64,000 nt of DNA from Cytobacillus citreus (GCF_018343665.1 NZ_JAGYPM010000001.1:407239-471238); one strand, 5' to 3'. Positions 32,964-42,882 are shown, counted from the first letter of the stretch. Program-made: numbers and translations. Notes: generated by a model from the sequence alone, not told the origin.

Positions 32964-34718
32964 TTGGAAGTATTCAGGAAATTGAAAATGTATTATTGGC
33001 CTTATAAAGGCTATTTCTTTTGGTCAATCGGCTTTTTACTAATTGTAACAGCGGTAACGGTAGTCTATCCAATGATTCTCCAAATTACGATTGATGAGGT
33101 AGTAATAGGAGGAAAATATGAGTGGATTCCTTATCTAGCTTTAGGATTTATCGGAATAATGATCGTTAAAGGGGTAGCGACATTTATTCATCAATATACC
33201 GGAGATCTCTTTGGGATTACATCTGTTTATAAACTAAGAAATGCTTTATATCATAAACTTCAATTTTTACCTTTCCGATATTATGACAATGCAAAGACAG
33301 GTGACTTAATGTCACGATTAACTGCTGATGTCGAAGGGTTTCGCTTTTTTTTGTCGATAGGCTTTTCCGAGTTGATTCGCTTTATCCTCTTAATTGGCAT
33401 TAGCTTTTCTGTCATGTTTTACTACTCCATATCATTAACTATTGTTACTTTAATTACTTTACCTTTCCTTGCAGTCGTTACATTTAAATTTGATAAAGCG
33501 GTTCATCCAGCGTTTAGAAGTATTCGAAAATCCTTTGGAAAATTAAATACTAAGGTACAGGAAAATATTAGTGGCATCAATACTGTTAAATCCTTATCGA
33601 GAGAAGATTTCGAGATTCATAAATTCAATGATTCAAATGGTGATTATAAAGATAAATATATATTTACAGCCGATATATGGGCTAGATTTTTTCCTTTAAT
33701 GGAATTATTAGGAAACATTAGTGTTGTCTTATTATTAGCCTATGGTGGATACCTAGTGATGAACGGTGACCTATTGTTAGGAGAGCTAGTAGCCTTTTAT
33801 AGCTTAGTCTGGTATATCATGTGGCCAATTATGAACCTCGGTTTTATTGTCAATCTATTTTCACAATCGAAAGCATCTGGAGAAAGATTATTAGAAATCC
33901 TCGACGCGGAAAATGAGATTGAAGATAAACCATCGGCCATGAGTGCAGAACGCTTACAAGGCGAGGTGGAATTTCGTAATGTGACTTTCCGTTATTCGGA
34001 CGAAGATAAGGATGCCCTTTATAATATTAATTTCTATGCTCATCCTGGAAAGGTAATCGGACTAATTGGATCCACAGGTTCAGGAAAAACTTCCTTAACT
34101 CAACTAATGACAAGATTTTACGAGCCTGTTGATGGGGAAGTGAAAATGGATGGTATAAATGTGGAAGAGTATTCATTGCATTCCTTAAGGAGGAATATCG
34201 GCTTCGTTCTTCAAGAATCATTTTTATTCTCATCCTCCATTAAAGCAAATATTTCTTATGGGAAACCGAATGCAACAATGGAAGAAATTATTGACGCTGC
34301 CAAGAGAGCTCAAGCCCATGACTTCATAATGGAGCTTCCAGATGGTTACGACACCATGCTTGGTGAAAGAGGTATGGGACTTTCAGGCGGACAAAAACAG
34401 CGAATTGCAATTGCCAGAGCATTTTGTATTAACCCAAGTATTTTAATATTAGATGATGCGACAAGTGCTGTTGATATGGAGACAGAATTCCAAATCCAAA
34501 AGTCTTTAAAGGAAGTTATGGAGGGGAGAACGACATTTATAATTGCTCACAGGATTTCTTCATTAAAGCATGCTGATGAAATTCTTGTTCTTGAAAATGG
34601 GCATATCGTCGAAAGAGGGATTCACGAAAATTTATTAAAACAAAACGGTCCCTATCAGCGCATTTATGATATTCAATACCGAGATATTGGCAGAGTGATT
34701 GGATCTCATGCAGGGTAA
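32964..34718 (+). CDS. yknU: ABC exporter subunit YknU
   Basis: A 584-residue half-transporter: six-helix membrane domain (about 15-310) and ATPase (about 335-575) with Walker A GSTGSGKT, signature LSGGQKQR, Walker B ILILDDATSAVD. The catalytic Glu after Walker B is Asp, while the signature is canonical. Pairs with the next gene, 11 bp downstream, as a heterodimeric type IV exporter of unknown substrate. TTG 32964 has AAAGGGGGA six bases upstream; an in-frame GTG at 32946 lies before it. B. subtilis YknU is 585 residues. Confidence 0.9.
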   Translation: MEVFRKLKMYYWPYKGYFFWSIGFLLIVTAVTVVYPMILQITIDEVVIGGKYEWIPYLALGFIGIMIVKGVATFIHQYTGDLFGITSVYKLRNALYHKLQFLPFRYYDNAKTGDLMSRLTADVEGFRFFLSIGFSELIRFILLIGISFSVMFYYSISLTIVTLITLPFLAVVTFKFDKAVHPAFRSIRKSFGKLNTKVQENISGINTVKSLSREDFEIHKFNDSNGDYKDKYIFTADIWARFFPLMELLGNISVVLLLAYGGYLVMNGDLLLGELVAFYSLVWYIMWPIMNLGFIVNLFSQSKASGERLLEILDAENEIEDKPSAMSAERLQGEVEFRNVTFRYSDEDKDALYNINFYAHPGKVIGLIGSTGSGKTSLTQLMTRFYEPVDGEVKMDGINVEEYSLHSLRRNIGFVLQESFLFSSSIKANISYGKPNATMEEIIDAAKRAQAHDFIMELPDGYDTMLGERGMGLSGGQKQRIAIARAFCINPSILILDDATSAVDMETEFQIQKSLKEVMEGRTTFIIAHRISSLKHADEILVLENGHIVERGIHENLLKQNGPYQRIYDIQYRDIGRVIGSHAG

Positions 34719-34729
34719 GAGGTGGAAGG

Positions 34730-36550
34730 ATGAAAAAGAAAATAGAAAATAAAAAAGTATTATCAAGATTTCAATACTCATCAGATGATGTCATTGAAAA
34801 GCCTTTTAACTGGAAGCAAATGTTAAGACTTTTTAGCTATATGAAACCATATCGAAAAGATCTTCTCCCTTTCTCAATAATGATGGTATTACTTAATACA
34901 GGTGTTAAATTACTAATACCGATTTTAATAGGTGTCTACACCCTTGATAAGGCATTAATTGAAAAGGATGGAAAGCTGCTAACGATATTAGTTGTACTAA
35001 TTACAATTCTATATTTAATAAATTTTGTAGCTAATTTTTTTCGGATCAAATGGATGAATATGCTTGGTCAAAGTGTTATTTATGATTTAAGAAAGCACTT
35101 ATTTACCCATGTGCAAACACTATCTCATCGATTTTTTGATCAGCGCTCGGCTGGCTCCATTTTAGTACGAATTATGAATGATATTAATTCTCTTCAAGAG
35201 TTATTTACGAATGGGGTCATCAATTTATTAATGGATATGATTCTTCTTGTTGGCATTTTTATCATATTATTCTCATTAAGTCCCCAACTGACATTAGCAA
35301 TTATGATAATATTGCCGATTATGTTTTTTATTTCTACCTCTTTAAGGAGAAATATCCGACGATCATGGCAGGTTGTTCGTTTAAAACAGTCTAAATTAAA
35401 TTCTCATTTGAATGAAAGTATTCAAGGCATAAGAATTACACAATCATTTACACAAGAAAAAGAAAACATGACATTTTTCGATGGTGTGAATACAGAAAAT
35501 TTCGAAAGCTGGCGTGTGGCTTCACAGAAAAACGCGATGTTCAGACCTTTAGTCGAAATAACAAATGCATTGGGGACAGCAGTATTAATTTGGTATGGAG
35601 CGAGTTTAATCCAAAATGAAACAATTACAATAGGTTACTTTGTTTCTTTCGCCTTTTATCTTGGGATGTTCTGGGAGCCGATATCTCGCTTAGGTATGGT
35701 TTATAATCAATTGTTAATAGGGATGGCCTCATCTGAAAGAATATTTGAATTTTTGGATGAAAAGCCAAATGTTGATGAGAAAAAGGATGCTATCCAATTG
35801 GATAATATTATTGGAAAAATTAATTTTGAAGATGTTGAATTTTCATATGATGAAAGACGTCCAGCATTACGCAAGATTAATTTGGAAATGCAAGCAGGGC
35901 AGACGGTTGCCTTAGTTGGTCATACAGGTTCAGGGAAGACGACCATTGCAAACTTAATCAGCAGGTTTTATGATCCAACAGCAGGTAAAGTTAAAATAGA
36001 TGACAAAGATTTACGAGAGGTGACCTTAGCAAGCCTTAGAAATCAAATTAGTGTTGTCTTACAGGATACATTTATTTTTTCTGGAACCATTAGCGACAAT
36101 ATTCGCTTTGGCCGACCAGATGGTAGTATTGAAGAGGTAATGGAGGCTGCAAAAGCAGTTGGGGCACACGCATTTATAGAAAATCTGCCAAACGGGTATG
36201 AAACGGAGGTAGAGGAACGAGGAAATATTCTTTCTGTCGGAGAGAGACAGCTTCTTTCCTTTGCTAGAGCATTGCTTGCCGATCCGCGAATCTTAATTCT
36301 TGATGAAGCGACAGCAAGCATTGATACTGAAACAGAGGTCAAAATCCAAAAAGCCTTAAAGGCGCTTTTAAAAGGACGTACAGCTATAATCATTGCGCAT
36401 CGTCTATCTACCATACGTGATGCAGATCATATTTTTGTACTTGACCATGGTAATATTATCGAGCAAGGAAATCATGATGAATTAATGGACCTTCAAGGAG
36501 AATATTATCAACTCGTAAAGGCTCAATTCAATATGTTGAGTGCTGGATAA
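34730..36550 (+). CDS. yknV: ABC exporter subunit YknV
   Basis: A 606-residue half-transporter with a longer N terminus, membrane domain (about 35-325) and ATPase (about 360-600): Walker A GHTGSGKT, signature LSVGERQL (departing from LSGGQ), Walker B ILILDEATASID with catalytic Glu. Combined with YknU this gives one canonical ATP site (YknV Walker B with YknU LSGGQ) and one degenerate site, as in TM287/288 and BmrCD. GGTGGAAGG before ATG. Probably exports a lipid, peptide or drug. Confidence 0.92.
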   Translation: MKKKIENKKVLSRFQYSSDDVIEKPFNWKQMLRLFSYMKPYRKDLLPFSIMMVLLNTGVKLLIPILIGVYTLDKALIEKDGKLLTILVVLITILYLINFVANFFRIKWMNMLGQSVIYDLRKHLFTHVQTLSHRFFDQRSAGSILVRIMNDINSLQELFTNGVINLLMDMILLVGIFIILFSLSPQLTLAIMIILPIMFFISTSLRRNIRRSWQVVRLKQSKLNSHLNESIQGIRITQSFTQEKENMTFFDGVNTENFESWRVASQKNAMFRPLVEITNALGTAVLIWYGASLIQNETITIGYFVSFAFYLGMFWEPISRLGMVYNQLLIGMASSERIFEFLDEKPNVDEKKDAIQLDNIIGKINFEDVEFSYDERRPALRKINLEMQAGQTVALVGHTGSGKTTIANLISRFYDPTAGKVKIDDKDLREVTLASLRNQISVVLQDTFIFSGTISDNIRFGRPDGSIEEVMEAAKAVGAHAFIENLPNGYETEVEERGNILSVGERQLLSFARALLADPRILILDEATASIDTETEVKIQKALKALLKGRTAIIIAHRLSTIRDADHIFVLDHGNIIEQGNHDELMDLQGEYYQLVKAQFNMLSAG

Positions 36551-36553
36551 ATA

Positions 36554-36790
36554 AGCATAGGGAGTCTCAGATGCCATGTTTATTATTTTTCTCAAAAGTT
36601 TAAACAAATTATTGGTCAGACTGTTCGCTCTTTTATTATTCGTACACGAATTGAACGAGCAGAGCATTTGCTTCATTACACAGGAATGAGGGTGACAGAG
36701 GCTGCTGAAGCCCTTGGCTATAATAGTCTCCATTTCTTTAGCAGGCAATTTAAAAAATATACAGGAAAAATACCCTCCAAAATTCGATAA
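36554..36790 (+). pseudogene. Remnant of an AraC-family regulator gene
   Basis: Starting a few bases after the yknV stop, one frame reads SLRCHVYYFSQKFKQIIGQT, then RIERAEHLLHYTGM and VTEAAEALGYNSLHFFSRQF to TAA at 36790. This is the double helix-turn-helix DNA-binding end of an AraC regulator (GYNSLHFFSRQFKKYTGKIP motif). No start codon or N-terminal domain remains. It probably followed or regulated the exporter genes before a deletion fused it to the yknV end. Confidence 0.85.
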
Positions 36791-36812
36791 TCAATATAAA
36801 ATTTGTAAAAAC

Positions 36813-36855
36813 AAAACTATTCGTCAGGTACTATCTTACCTGGCGATTTTGTTTT
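36813..36855 (+). terminator. Terminator
   Basis: CGTCAGGTA / TACCTGGCG hairpin flanked by AAAAC and GTTTT, then a T-rich tail. The rest of 36856-37074 is AT-rich leader with a small GCTAT / ATAGC repeat near 37038; nothing else seen. Confidence 0.75.
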
Positions 36856-37074
36856 AATTTTTTTTGAGAGTATAAGAAAAGTGAAAATATTTAAAGGAAA
36901 AGTCTAAATAAAATAAAAAAATATAGTGCTATGATTAAAAACAATTATTTTATCGAATAAATAAGCGGCGTTAAAGTCGATAAATATAAAAATATTATTG
37001 GGTAGAATTAATTAAGATAGTTAAAGGTTGAAAGGGAGCTATATGCCCATAGCTATTTTGAAGGAGGAATTATT

Positions 37075-38313
37075 ATGTCAAATGATTTTATTCAACAGTT
37101 ATTTGCCGATCGAATAGGCGGTTCCAAATTCGGTTTATCTCAAGAAATCTTTAAATTTGAGAAAATAAAAAGAGCAAAAAGAGCAGCAATTCTCGCTAAC
37201 CCACACATTCAATTGATAGATTTAGGAGTCGGTGAACCTGATTCTATGGCAGACGAAGAAGTTGTAAAAATATTAGCGATACAAGCAAATAAGCCAGAAA
37301 ATCGCTTTTATGCTGATAATGGGCTAATTGAATTTAATCAAGCAGCTTCCGAGTATATGGAAAGGGTCTTCCATGTAAAAGGACTTGATCCCGATAAAGA
37401 AATAAACCATGTGATTGGCTCGAAATCTGCTTTAGCCATGCTGCCAGCAGTCTTCATAAATCCTGGTGATATTACGCTGATGCCCTCGCCGAGCTATCCA
37501 GTATTAGCGACTCTTACAAAATACTATGGAGGAGAAATTGTTCATTTACCAATCTCTGAAGAAAATTTATTTTTGCCAGAGCTAGATAAAATAAATAATA
37601 GTGTTTTACAAAAAGCAAAGCTCCTATATTTGAACTATCCGAATAATCCAACAGGTGCAATTGCTAATGCAGAATTTTTTGAAGAAGTCGTTCAATTCGC
37701 TAAGAAAAATAATATAATTGTTGTCCATGATGCTGCCTATGCAGCCCTCGTTTTTGACAATGAAAAACCGCTTAGCTTTCTCTCAGTTCCAGGAGCAAAG
37801 GACGTTGGAGTAGAGCTTCATTCATTATCAAAATCTTTCAATATGACCGGATGGAGAATAGGATTTATCGCTGGAAATTCGAAGCTCATCAACGCATTTG
37901 CTACCGTAAAAGACAATAATGATTCGGGTCAATTCATGGCAATTCAAAAAGCAGCAGCTTATGCTCTCTCTCATCCTGAAATTACGGAACGAACATCTGC
38001 TAAATATTCAAGGCGACAGGAATTATTGTCAAAGGCATTAAGAGAATGCGGCATTTATGCTAAAAAGTCTAAAGGATCTTTTTTCTTATATACAAAAGCA
38101 CCAAAAGCTGTAGAAGGTGGCCGAGAGTTCCATACTGCAGAGGAATTTAGCAATTATTTAATTAAGGAACATTTAATTTCTACTGTCCCATGGGATGATG
38201 CAGGATCATATGTTAGATTTTCTGTTACATTTCAGGCGGATGGATTACAAGCGGAAAAGAATGTTATAGAAGAAATCAAATCGAGATTAAGCAAGAAGAA
38301 ATTTATATATTGA
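37075..38313 (+). CDS. dapL: LL-diaminopimelate aminotransferase-like enzyme
   Basis: A 412-residue class I/II PLP aminotransferase. LGVGEPDSMADEEVV, NYPNNPTGAIAN, and Schiff-base Lys in SLSKSFNMTGWRIGF. Close to the DapL branch that turns tetrahydrodipicolinate into LL-diaminopimelate, bypassing the acetyl route. A dapF (epimerase) remnant directly downstream supports a diaminopimelate/lysine role. GAAGGAGG before ATG. Some Bacillus relatives act on other amino acids, so substrate is inferred. Confidence 0.85.
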   Translation: MSNDFIQQLFADRIGGSKFGLSQEIFKFEKIKRAKRAAILANPHIQLIDLGVGEPDSMADEEVVKILAIQANKPENRFYADNGLIEFNQAASEYMERVFHVKGLDPDKEINHVIGSKSALAMLPAVFINPGDITLMPSPSYPVLATLTKYYGGEIVHLPISEENLFLPELDKINNSVLQKAKLLYLNYPNNPTGAIANAEFFEEVVQFAKKNNIIVVHDAAYAALVFDNEKPLSFLSVPGAKDVGVELHSLSKSFNMTGWRIGFIAGNSKLINAFATVKDNNDSGQFMAIQKAAAYALSHPEITERTSAKYSRRQELLSKALRECGIYAKKSKGSFFLYTKAPKAVEGGREFHTAEEFSNYLIKEHLISTVPWDDAGSYVRFSVTFQADGLQAEKNVIEEIKSRLSKKKFIY

Positions 38314-38326
38314 GAGGAGTGTTATC

Positions 38327-38664
38327 ATGGAGTTTACGAAAATGCATGGATTAAGGAATAATTATATTTTTTTCAATTTATTAGAGTATTCATTGAAGAG
38401 TCAAGATTTGGCAGAGCTATCTAAAAAAGTTCCAATTTTAACTTTGAATTGGATCAGATGGGTCGGAAGCAAAAAACTGTGGCAATGGATTGCGTTGTAC
38501 AGCCAAATATCTATTTGATCACATGTATATCACAAATCCGAGTTTTACTATTGAAACATTGGGTAGGGTTTGGTCAGTTAATGACAGGCCCTCAACTTAT
38601 TGCTCATCTAATACAAATCAACACTTGGCTAAAAAAATACAACATTAATATTATAGACAACTGA
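38327..38664 (+). pseudogene. dapF: Broken diaminopimelate epimerase gene
   Basis: ATG at 38327 (GAGGAG upstream) begins MEFTKMHGLRNNYIFFNLLE, the DapF N terminus (MxFTKMHGLGNDY). After LSKKV the frame is disturbed and another reads GSDGSEAKNCGNGLRC, DapF's catalytic Cys motif, then FTIETLG; finally MTGPQLIAH resembles the C-terminal TGPxxxVA. About 60 percent of the gene is missing in at least two deletions plus a frameshift. The first deletion appears to join the two SDG-encoding stretches. Functional dapF must lie elsewhere. Confidence 0.85.
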
Positions 38665-38760
38665 AATTAGGCATGCTAATCTGGGAACTAGATTATTTCA
38701 ATCAATGTGTTAGAATATAATCTAAATTATTTAGTTTGTAATAATCTGGAGGAATGATTG

Positions 38761-39420
38761 GTGAAAAAGGAATTTGCTGTGATTGGGCTTGGACGTTTTG
38801 GTGGAAGTATCTGCCGTGCACTTGCTGAAGAGGGAATGGAAGTCATGGCAATAGATGTTGATGAGGATCGTGTGAACGAATTTTCTATGATTGCCTCCCA
38901 TGCTGTTGTTGGGGATACGACGGATGAATCAGTTATTAAAAGCCTAGGAATTAGAAACTTTGACCATGTTATTGTAGCAATTGGTGATAATATTCAGGCA
39001 AGTATTTTAACGACATTAATATTAAAAGAATTAGGAGTAAATAAAATTACTGTTAAAGCCCAAAATGATTATCATGAGAAGGTTTTAAGAAAGATTGGGG
39101 CAGACCATGTAGTTCATCCAGAGCGCGATATGGGCCGAAGAATTGCTCATAATATTTCCTCAAATAATGTATTAGATTATCTTGAGCTTTCAGATGAGCA
39201 TAGTATTGTTGAAATCGTAGCTAATGAGAAGCTTAGTGGACATACACTTATCGATTTAGACATTCGTGCAAAATATGGCATTAATATTGTTGCTATTAAG
39301 AGAAAAAATGATATCATTGTTTCCCCATTGGCACATGAAGAAATCCAAACAAATGATATTTTAATTGTTATCGGAGCAGATGTAGATATTGTTCGATTTG
39401 AGAAAAAAGTAATGGGATAA
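38761..39420 (+). CDS. ktrC: Potassium channel regulatory subunit KtrC
   Basis: A 219-residue cytoplasmic RCK protein: RCK_N with GLGRFGGS nucleotide site (about 5-120) and RCK_C (about 135-219). It gates a Ktr membrane subunit (KtrD or KtrB); ATP opens and c-di-AMP bound at RCK_C closes. Matches YkqB/KtrC. GTG 38761 lies seven bases after GGAGGA; TTG 38758 is an alternative. No membrane subunit gene is adjacent, as in B. subtilis. Confidence 0.92.
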   Translation: MKKEFAVIGLGRFGGSICRALAEEGMEVMAIDVDEDRVNEFSMIASHAVVGDTTDESVIKSLGIRNFDHVIVAIGDNIQASILTTLILKELGVNKITVKAQNDYHEKVLRKIGADHVVHPERDMGRRIAHNISSNNVLDYLELSDEHSIVEIVANEKLSGHTLIDLDIRAKYGINIVAIKRKNDIIVSPLAHEEIQTNDILIVIGADVDIVRFEKKVMG

Positions 39421-39422
39421 CT

Positions 39423-39462
39423 AAAAAGGCTGTAAATCACATTTGTGATTTACAGCCTTTTC
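39423..39462 (+). terminator. Terminator of ktrC
   Basis: AAAAGGCTGTAAATCACA / TGTGATTTACAGCCTTTT hairpin, perfect 18-bp arms. Confidence 0.9.
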
Positions 39463-39463
39463 T

Positions 39464-39590
39464 ATGTCTAGCTCCAGCGCCTACCCCCTCGAGGTCATAA
39501 GTCAGTCCGCCAAGAAGGTTAAAAGAACAACCCTCTCGTCGGCCTGTCTTATGCTTGTCGGGGGTGAGCAAGGCGCTTCCGCTTTTCTAA
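39464..39590 (+). repeat. R1 repeat, long form
   Basis: TGTCTAGCTCCAGCGCCTAC start pairs with GGCGCTTCCGCTTTTCTAAA end; internal CCCCTCG / CGGGGGTG and GACTTAT-like arms (GTCATAAG / CTTATGC) make a long imperfect hairpin. It overlaps the rnjA stop by a few bases and may act as its terminator. Confidence 0.7.
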
Positions 39591-41254
39591 ACTTCCATAA
39601 TGATTGGTAAAATCATTGGACGGCGTTTTGTTTTTTCATATAAGAATGGCGCAAGAGTGTCAGTGATTTCATTTTTTATTTCTGACCATTGTGTTGTTCT
39701 TCTTTCCATTACTTTGTTCAAATGCTTTGTAATTAGTGATTGAGCATCATTAATTAAATCTCCTGATTCTCTCATATAGACGAACCCGCGTGAAATAAGA
39801 TCAGGCCCTGCAGCGATTTTGAAATCCTTCATATTAATGCTGACTACAACAACCACTAGCCCTTCTTCAGAAAGAATACGGCGATCTCTTAATACAATGT
39901 TACCGATATCACCAATCCCGCTTCCGTCAATATAAACAGAGCCAGAAGGGATTTTACCTGCAATTTGTGCTGAATCTTCGCTTAATGCGAGCACTTCACC
40001 GTTATCCATAATAAAGCAGTTTTCTTCCATCACACCACAGTCTACAGCTAATTTTGAGTGCATTTTTTGCATTCTATATTCTCCATGGATAGGCATAAAG
40101 AATTTTGGCTTTATAAGTCTAAGCATTAATTTTTGTTCTTCCTGACCTCCATGGCCGGAGGTATGAATATCGCTTAACTTGCCATAAATAACTTCTGCGC
40201 CTGCACGGGAAAGCATATCAATCGTTCTGCTAACGCTAATTGTATTTCCTGGAATAGGAGAAGACGAAAAAACAACCGTATCGCCAGGATTGATTTGTAT
40301 TTGGCGGTGTGTTCCATTAGCAATTCTAGATAATGCTGCCATCGGCTCTCCTTGACTTCCAGTACAAAGGATTGTGACCTGGTTTGCAGGCAAGCGATTG
40401 ATCTGTTGGGCGTCGATAAATGTATCTTTTGGCGCATGGATATAGCCAAGATCTTGTCCGATATTAATGGCTGCTTCCATACTGCGGCCGAAAACGGCAA
40501 TCTTTCTGCCATTTAATACAGCTGCCTCAGTTACTTGCTGAAGCCTATGTATATTTGAGGCAAATGTAGCAAAAATAACCCGACCTTCGACTTTGCGAAA
40601 TATGTCATTAATACTTTCCCCGACTCTCCGTTCTGACATTGTAAATTCAGGGATTTCACTGTTTGTACTGTCTGACAATAAGCAAAGAACGCCTTCTTTA
40701 CCGATCTCAGCCATTTTAGTTAAGTTTGCTGGTTCACCGACAGGGGTGAAATCAAACTTAAAATCACCTGTATGCACAATTTGTCCCGGAGGAGTTTTAA
40801 CAACAATCCCGTATGAATCAGGAATACTATGCGTTGTTCGAAAAAAGGAAACGGAAGTCTTTCTAAATTTAATTACATCATCTTCTATAATTTCATGCAT
40901 TTTCGTTTGTCGTAGTAAACCATGTTCTTCTAATTTATTTCGAAGTAAGCCGAGAGCAAGTTTTCCGCCGTAAATAGGGATATTTACTTCCCGTAAAAGA
41001 TAAGGAATTCCCCCTATATGATCTTCATGTCCGTGCGTGATAAATAGGCCTTTAATCTTTTCTTCATTTTTTACTAAATAAGTGTAGTCGGGAATTACAT
41101 AATCAATACCCAGTAGTTCATCCTCGGGGAATTTGATCCCAGCATCAATTAAGATGATCTCATCTTGGAATTGAACAGCATACGTGTTTTTTCCGATTTC
41201 TCCTAGTCCACCAAGGGCGAAAACGGCTGTTTGATCGTTCTTAACAAATTTCAT
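39587..41254 (-). CDS. rnjA: Ribonuclease J1
   Basis: A 555-residue beta-CASP metallo-beta-lactamase nuclease. Zinc motif HGHEDHIGG (H74, H76, D78, H79), GDFKFD, and C-terminal HTSGHGG; the last about 100 residues form the oligomerisation domain. Acts as 5'-to-3' exonuclease and endonuclease in mRNA decay and 16S maturation. ATG is preceded by GGAGATTAG; rpoY ends three bases upstream, so the two are co-transcribed, as ykzG-rnjA in B. subtilis. Confidence 0.97.
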   Translation of the reverse strand: MKFVKNDQTAVFALGGLGEIGKNTYAVQFQDEIILIDAGIKFPEDELLGIDYVIPDYTYLVKNEEKIKGLFITHGHEDHIGGIPYLLREVNIPIYGGKLALGLLRNKLEEHGLLRQTKMHEIIEDDVIKFRKTSVSFFRTTHSIPDSYGIVVKTPPGQIVHTGDFKFDFTPVGEPANLTKMAEIGKEGVLCLLSDSTNSEIPEFTMSERRVGESINDIFRKVEGRVIFATFASNIHRLQQVTEAAVLNGRKIAVFGRSMEAAINIGQDLGYIHAPKDTFIDAQQINRLPANQVTILCTGSQGEPMAALSRIANGTHRQIQINPGDTVVFSSSPIPGNTISVSRTIDMLSRAGAEVIYGKLSDIHTSGHGGQEEQKLMLRLIKPKFFMPIHGEYRMQKMHSKLAVDCGVMEENCFIMDNGEVLALSEDSAQIAGKIPSGSVYIDGSGIGDIGNIVLRDRRILSEEGLVVVVVSINMKDFKIAAGPDLISRGFVYMRESGDLINDAQSLITKHLNKVMERRTTQWSEIKNEITDTLAPFLYEKTKRRPMILPIIMEV

Positions 41255-41257
41255 AAT

Positions 41258-41470
41258 TTATCTAATCTCCAATACATTAAAGTCTTCTCGTTGTTTTTCA
41301 AATTCTAAAAAATCCCCTTTAAGCTCTGTAATAAACTCAATATTATATGGTCTATCTGCTAATTTTAGCCGTACATCTCTTTCGGATTCTGCTTCCATAT
41401 AAATTGTTTGTGTTTTTTCCCGAACTGGTACTTCCTTGTTTGACTCTTGATAAAAAACTTTAAATATCAT
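41258..41470 (-). CDS. rpoY: RNA polymerase epsilon subunit RpoY
   Basis: A 70-residue protein ([20 protein letters not shown] ... [16 protein letters not shown]) matching YkzG/DUF1447, the epsilon subunit that binds core RNA polymerase in Firmicutes and resembles phage Gp2. AAGGAGAGA upstream of ATG. First gene of the rpoY-rnjA operon. Confidence 0.92.
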   Translation of the reverse strand: MIFKVFYQESNKEVPVREKTQTIYMEAESERDVRLKLADRPYNIEFITELKGDFLEFEKQREDFNVLEIR

Positions 41471-41611
41471 CTAATATCTCTCCTTATTCCGAATAACTTT
41501 TTCTATTATATATAAAAATAACATGATTTTCATGTTTTTTCTTATTTAAGTTGAATTATACATTTTATGTATATAGGGCATATTAAGGTATTTCAAATGA
41601 TAATAAGGAAG

Positions 41612-41634
41612 GAGCCCTTCTCAAGCATGAAGGG
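41612..41634 (-). terminator. Hairpin after the 23-residue frame
   Basis: AGCCCTTCTC / GAAGGGCCC-type hairpin with AAGCAT loop, then CCTTATT on the minus strand; a modest terminator. Confidence 0.55.
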
Positions 41635-41646
41635 CCCAAAAGAGTT

Positions 41647-41718
41647 TTAAGCAATTGATTTTTTTCGAAGCATATCTCTCCACTGTTTTAAAAGCTTCTT
41701 TCTTAGCTTCTTTAACAT
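41647..41718 (-). CDS. Candidate 23-residue cationic peptide
   Basis: ATG with AAGGAG ten bases upstream opens a frame MLKKLRKKLLKQWRDMLRKK then SIA, stop. Net charge near +9, one Trp, and hydrophobic residues spaced every three to four positions, giving an amphipathic helix. A hairpin terminator follows 13 bp later. In favour: ideal ribosome site, sense composition and terminator. Against: very short, no family recognised. Occupies the otherwise empty 484-bp gap between rpoY and the EamA gene, which shows nothing else. Confidence 0.45.
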   Translation of the reverse strand: MLKKLRKKLLKQWRDMLRKKSIA

Positions 41719-41954
41719 CGTGGATCAACTCCTTACTTTCTATTTTAAACGATACTTGTCCAAAGTAAAAGCGAACAAGGATGTTTAAAGAATAAATACT
41801 GTTTTTATTTTTATTATATGACGAAATGAGATTATCTTCCGTGGATAATTATGGTTTTTTTAATATTTATTATTAAAATTACTAAATTGACAATTTTATC
41901 ATATAAGCTTAGTGTTTTATTACAAAAGTCGAAAATAGATAGGATGAGGATTAA

Positions 41955-42848
41955 ATGAGGAAGCTATATAGTGCATTGCTTTTGTTAAGCATTATTTGGG
42001 GCACTTCTTTTTTATTTATTAAAATATTGCTGGTAGATTTAGAGCCTTCAGCAATTGTTTTTGGAAGATGTCTTTTTGGATTCATCACACTTGCTTTTTT
42101 CAGCTTAGTGAAACAAAATAATATTCCATATAAAGAACTTCCCTATTTAAAACTTGTTATTGTCGGCTTTTTAAATAATGCTTTACCTTGGCTTCTAATA
42201 TCTACTGGACAAACAAAAATTACTTCAAGTTTAGCCTCCATTATCAATGCTACAACTCCGATTTGGACACTAATAATCGGCTCGATTTTCTTTGGCTCCG
42301 TTCTAAGAAGAAATCAATGGATAGGGATTGCAATTGGTTTTATCGGTATATTTATTATCTCAAACTTAAAATCAGGTGATATTTTGTCTGGTCATTTCAC
42401 TGGGGTACTTTTCATGTTAGGAGCTGCCATTTGTTATGGGACTGGTACTCATTTAACAAAGAAATATTTAGGAAATGTATCGACCTTACATATATCATTA
42501 TTTACTCTTCTCGCAGCTACTGTTTTAAGTTTTATCATGATGATGGTGTCAGCACCAGAATCAGTTTATGCCTTTACAGAATCGAATATCATTTTTTCAT
42601 TGATTGGCCTAGGATCTTTAGGATCGGGAATAGCGTATTTACTCTATTATTATTTAGTTAAAGAGGGGAGCCCAGAGTTTGCTTCTTTAGTAACCTATTT
42701 AGTACCAGCATCTGCTATAATGTGGGGAGCATTTCTATTAGGTGAAGAAATCCATTTTACAATGATCATTGGACTTCTAATTATTTTTATAGGAGTATAT
42801 GTTACTTCGATTAAAGAGAAGAAAAAAGAGAAAAAAGCTGCAGCTTAG
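41955..42848 (+). CDS. EamA/DMT-family transporter
   Basis: A 297-residue permease with ten predicted helices in two EamA repeats (about 5-135 and 150-285): IIWGTSFLFIKILLVDLEPS, and GSGIAYLLYYYLVKEGSPE. Family members export metabolites or amino acids; substrate unknown. Lys-rich cytoplasmic tail KEKKKEKKAAA. ATG with GATGAGGA. Followed closely by ykrA (34 bp) so probably one operon. Confidence 0.88.
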   Translation: MRKLYSALLLLSIIWGTSFLFIKILLVDLEPSAIVFGRCLFGFITLAFFSLVKQNNIPYKELPYLKLVIVGFLNNALPWLLISTGQTKITSSLASIINATTPIWTLIIGSIFFGSVLRRNQWIGIAIGFIGIFIISNLKSGDILSGHFTGVLFMLGAAICYGTGTHLTKKYLGNVSTLHISLFTLLAATVLSFIMMMVSAPESVYAFTESNIIFSLIGLGSLGSGIAYLLYYYLVKEGSPEFASLVTYLVPASAIMWGAFLLGEEIHFTMIIGLLIIFIGVYVTSIKEKKKEKKAAA

Positions 42849-42882
42849 TTTTTTTGAATAAAGAAAGGTTGGGAATTTATCA

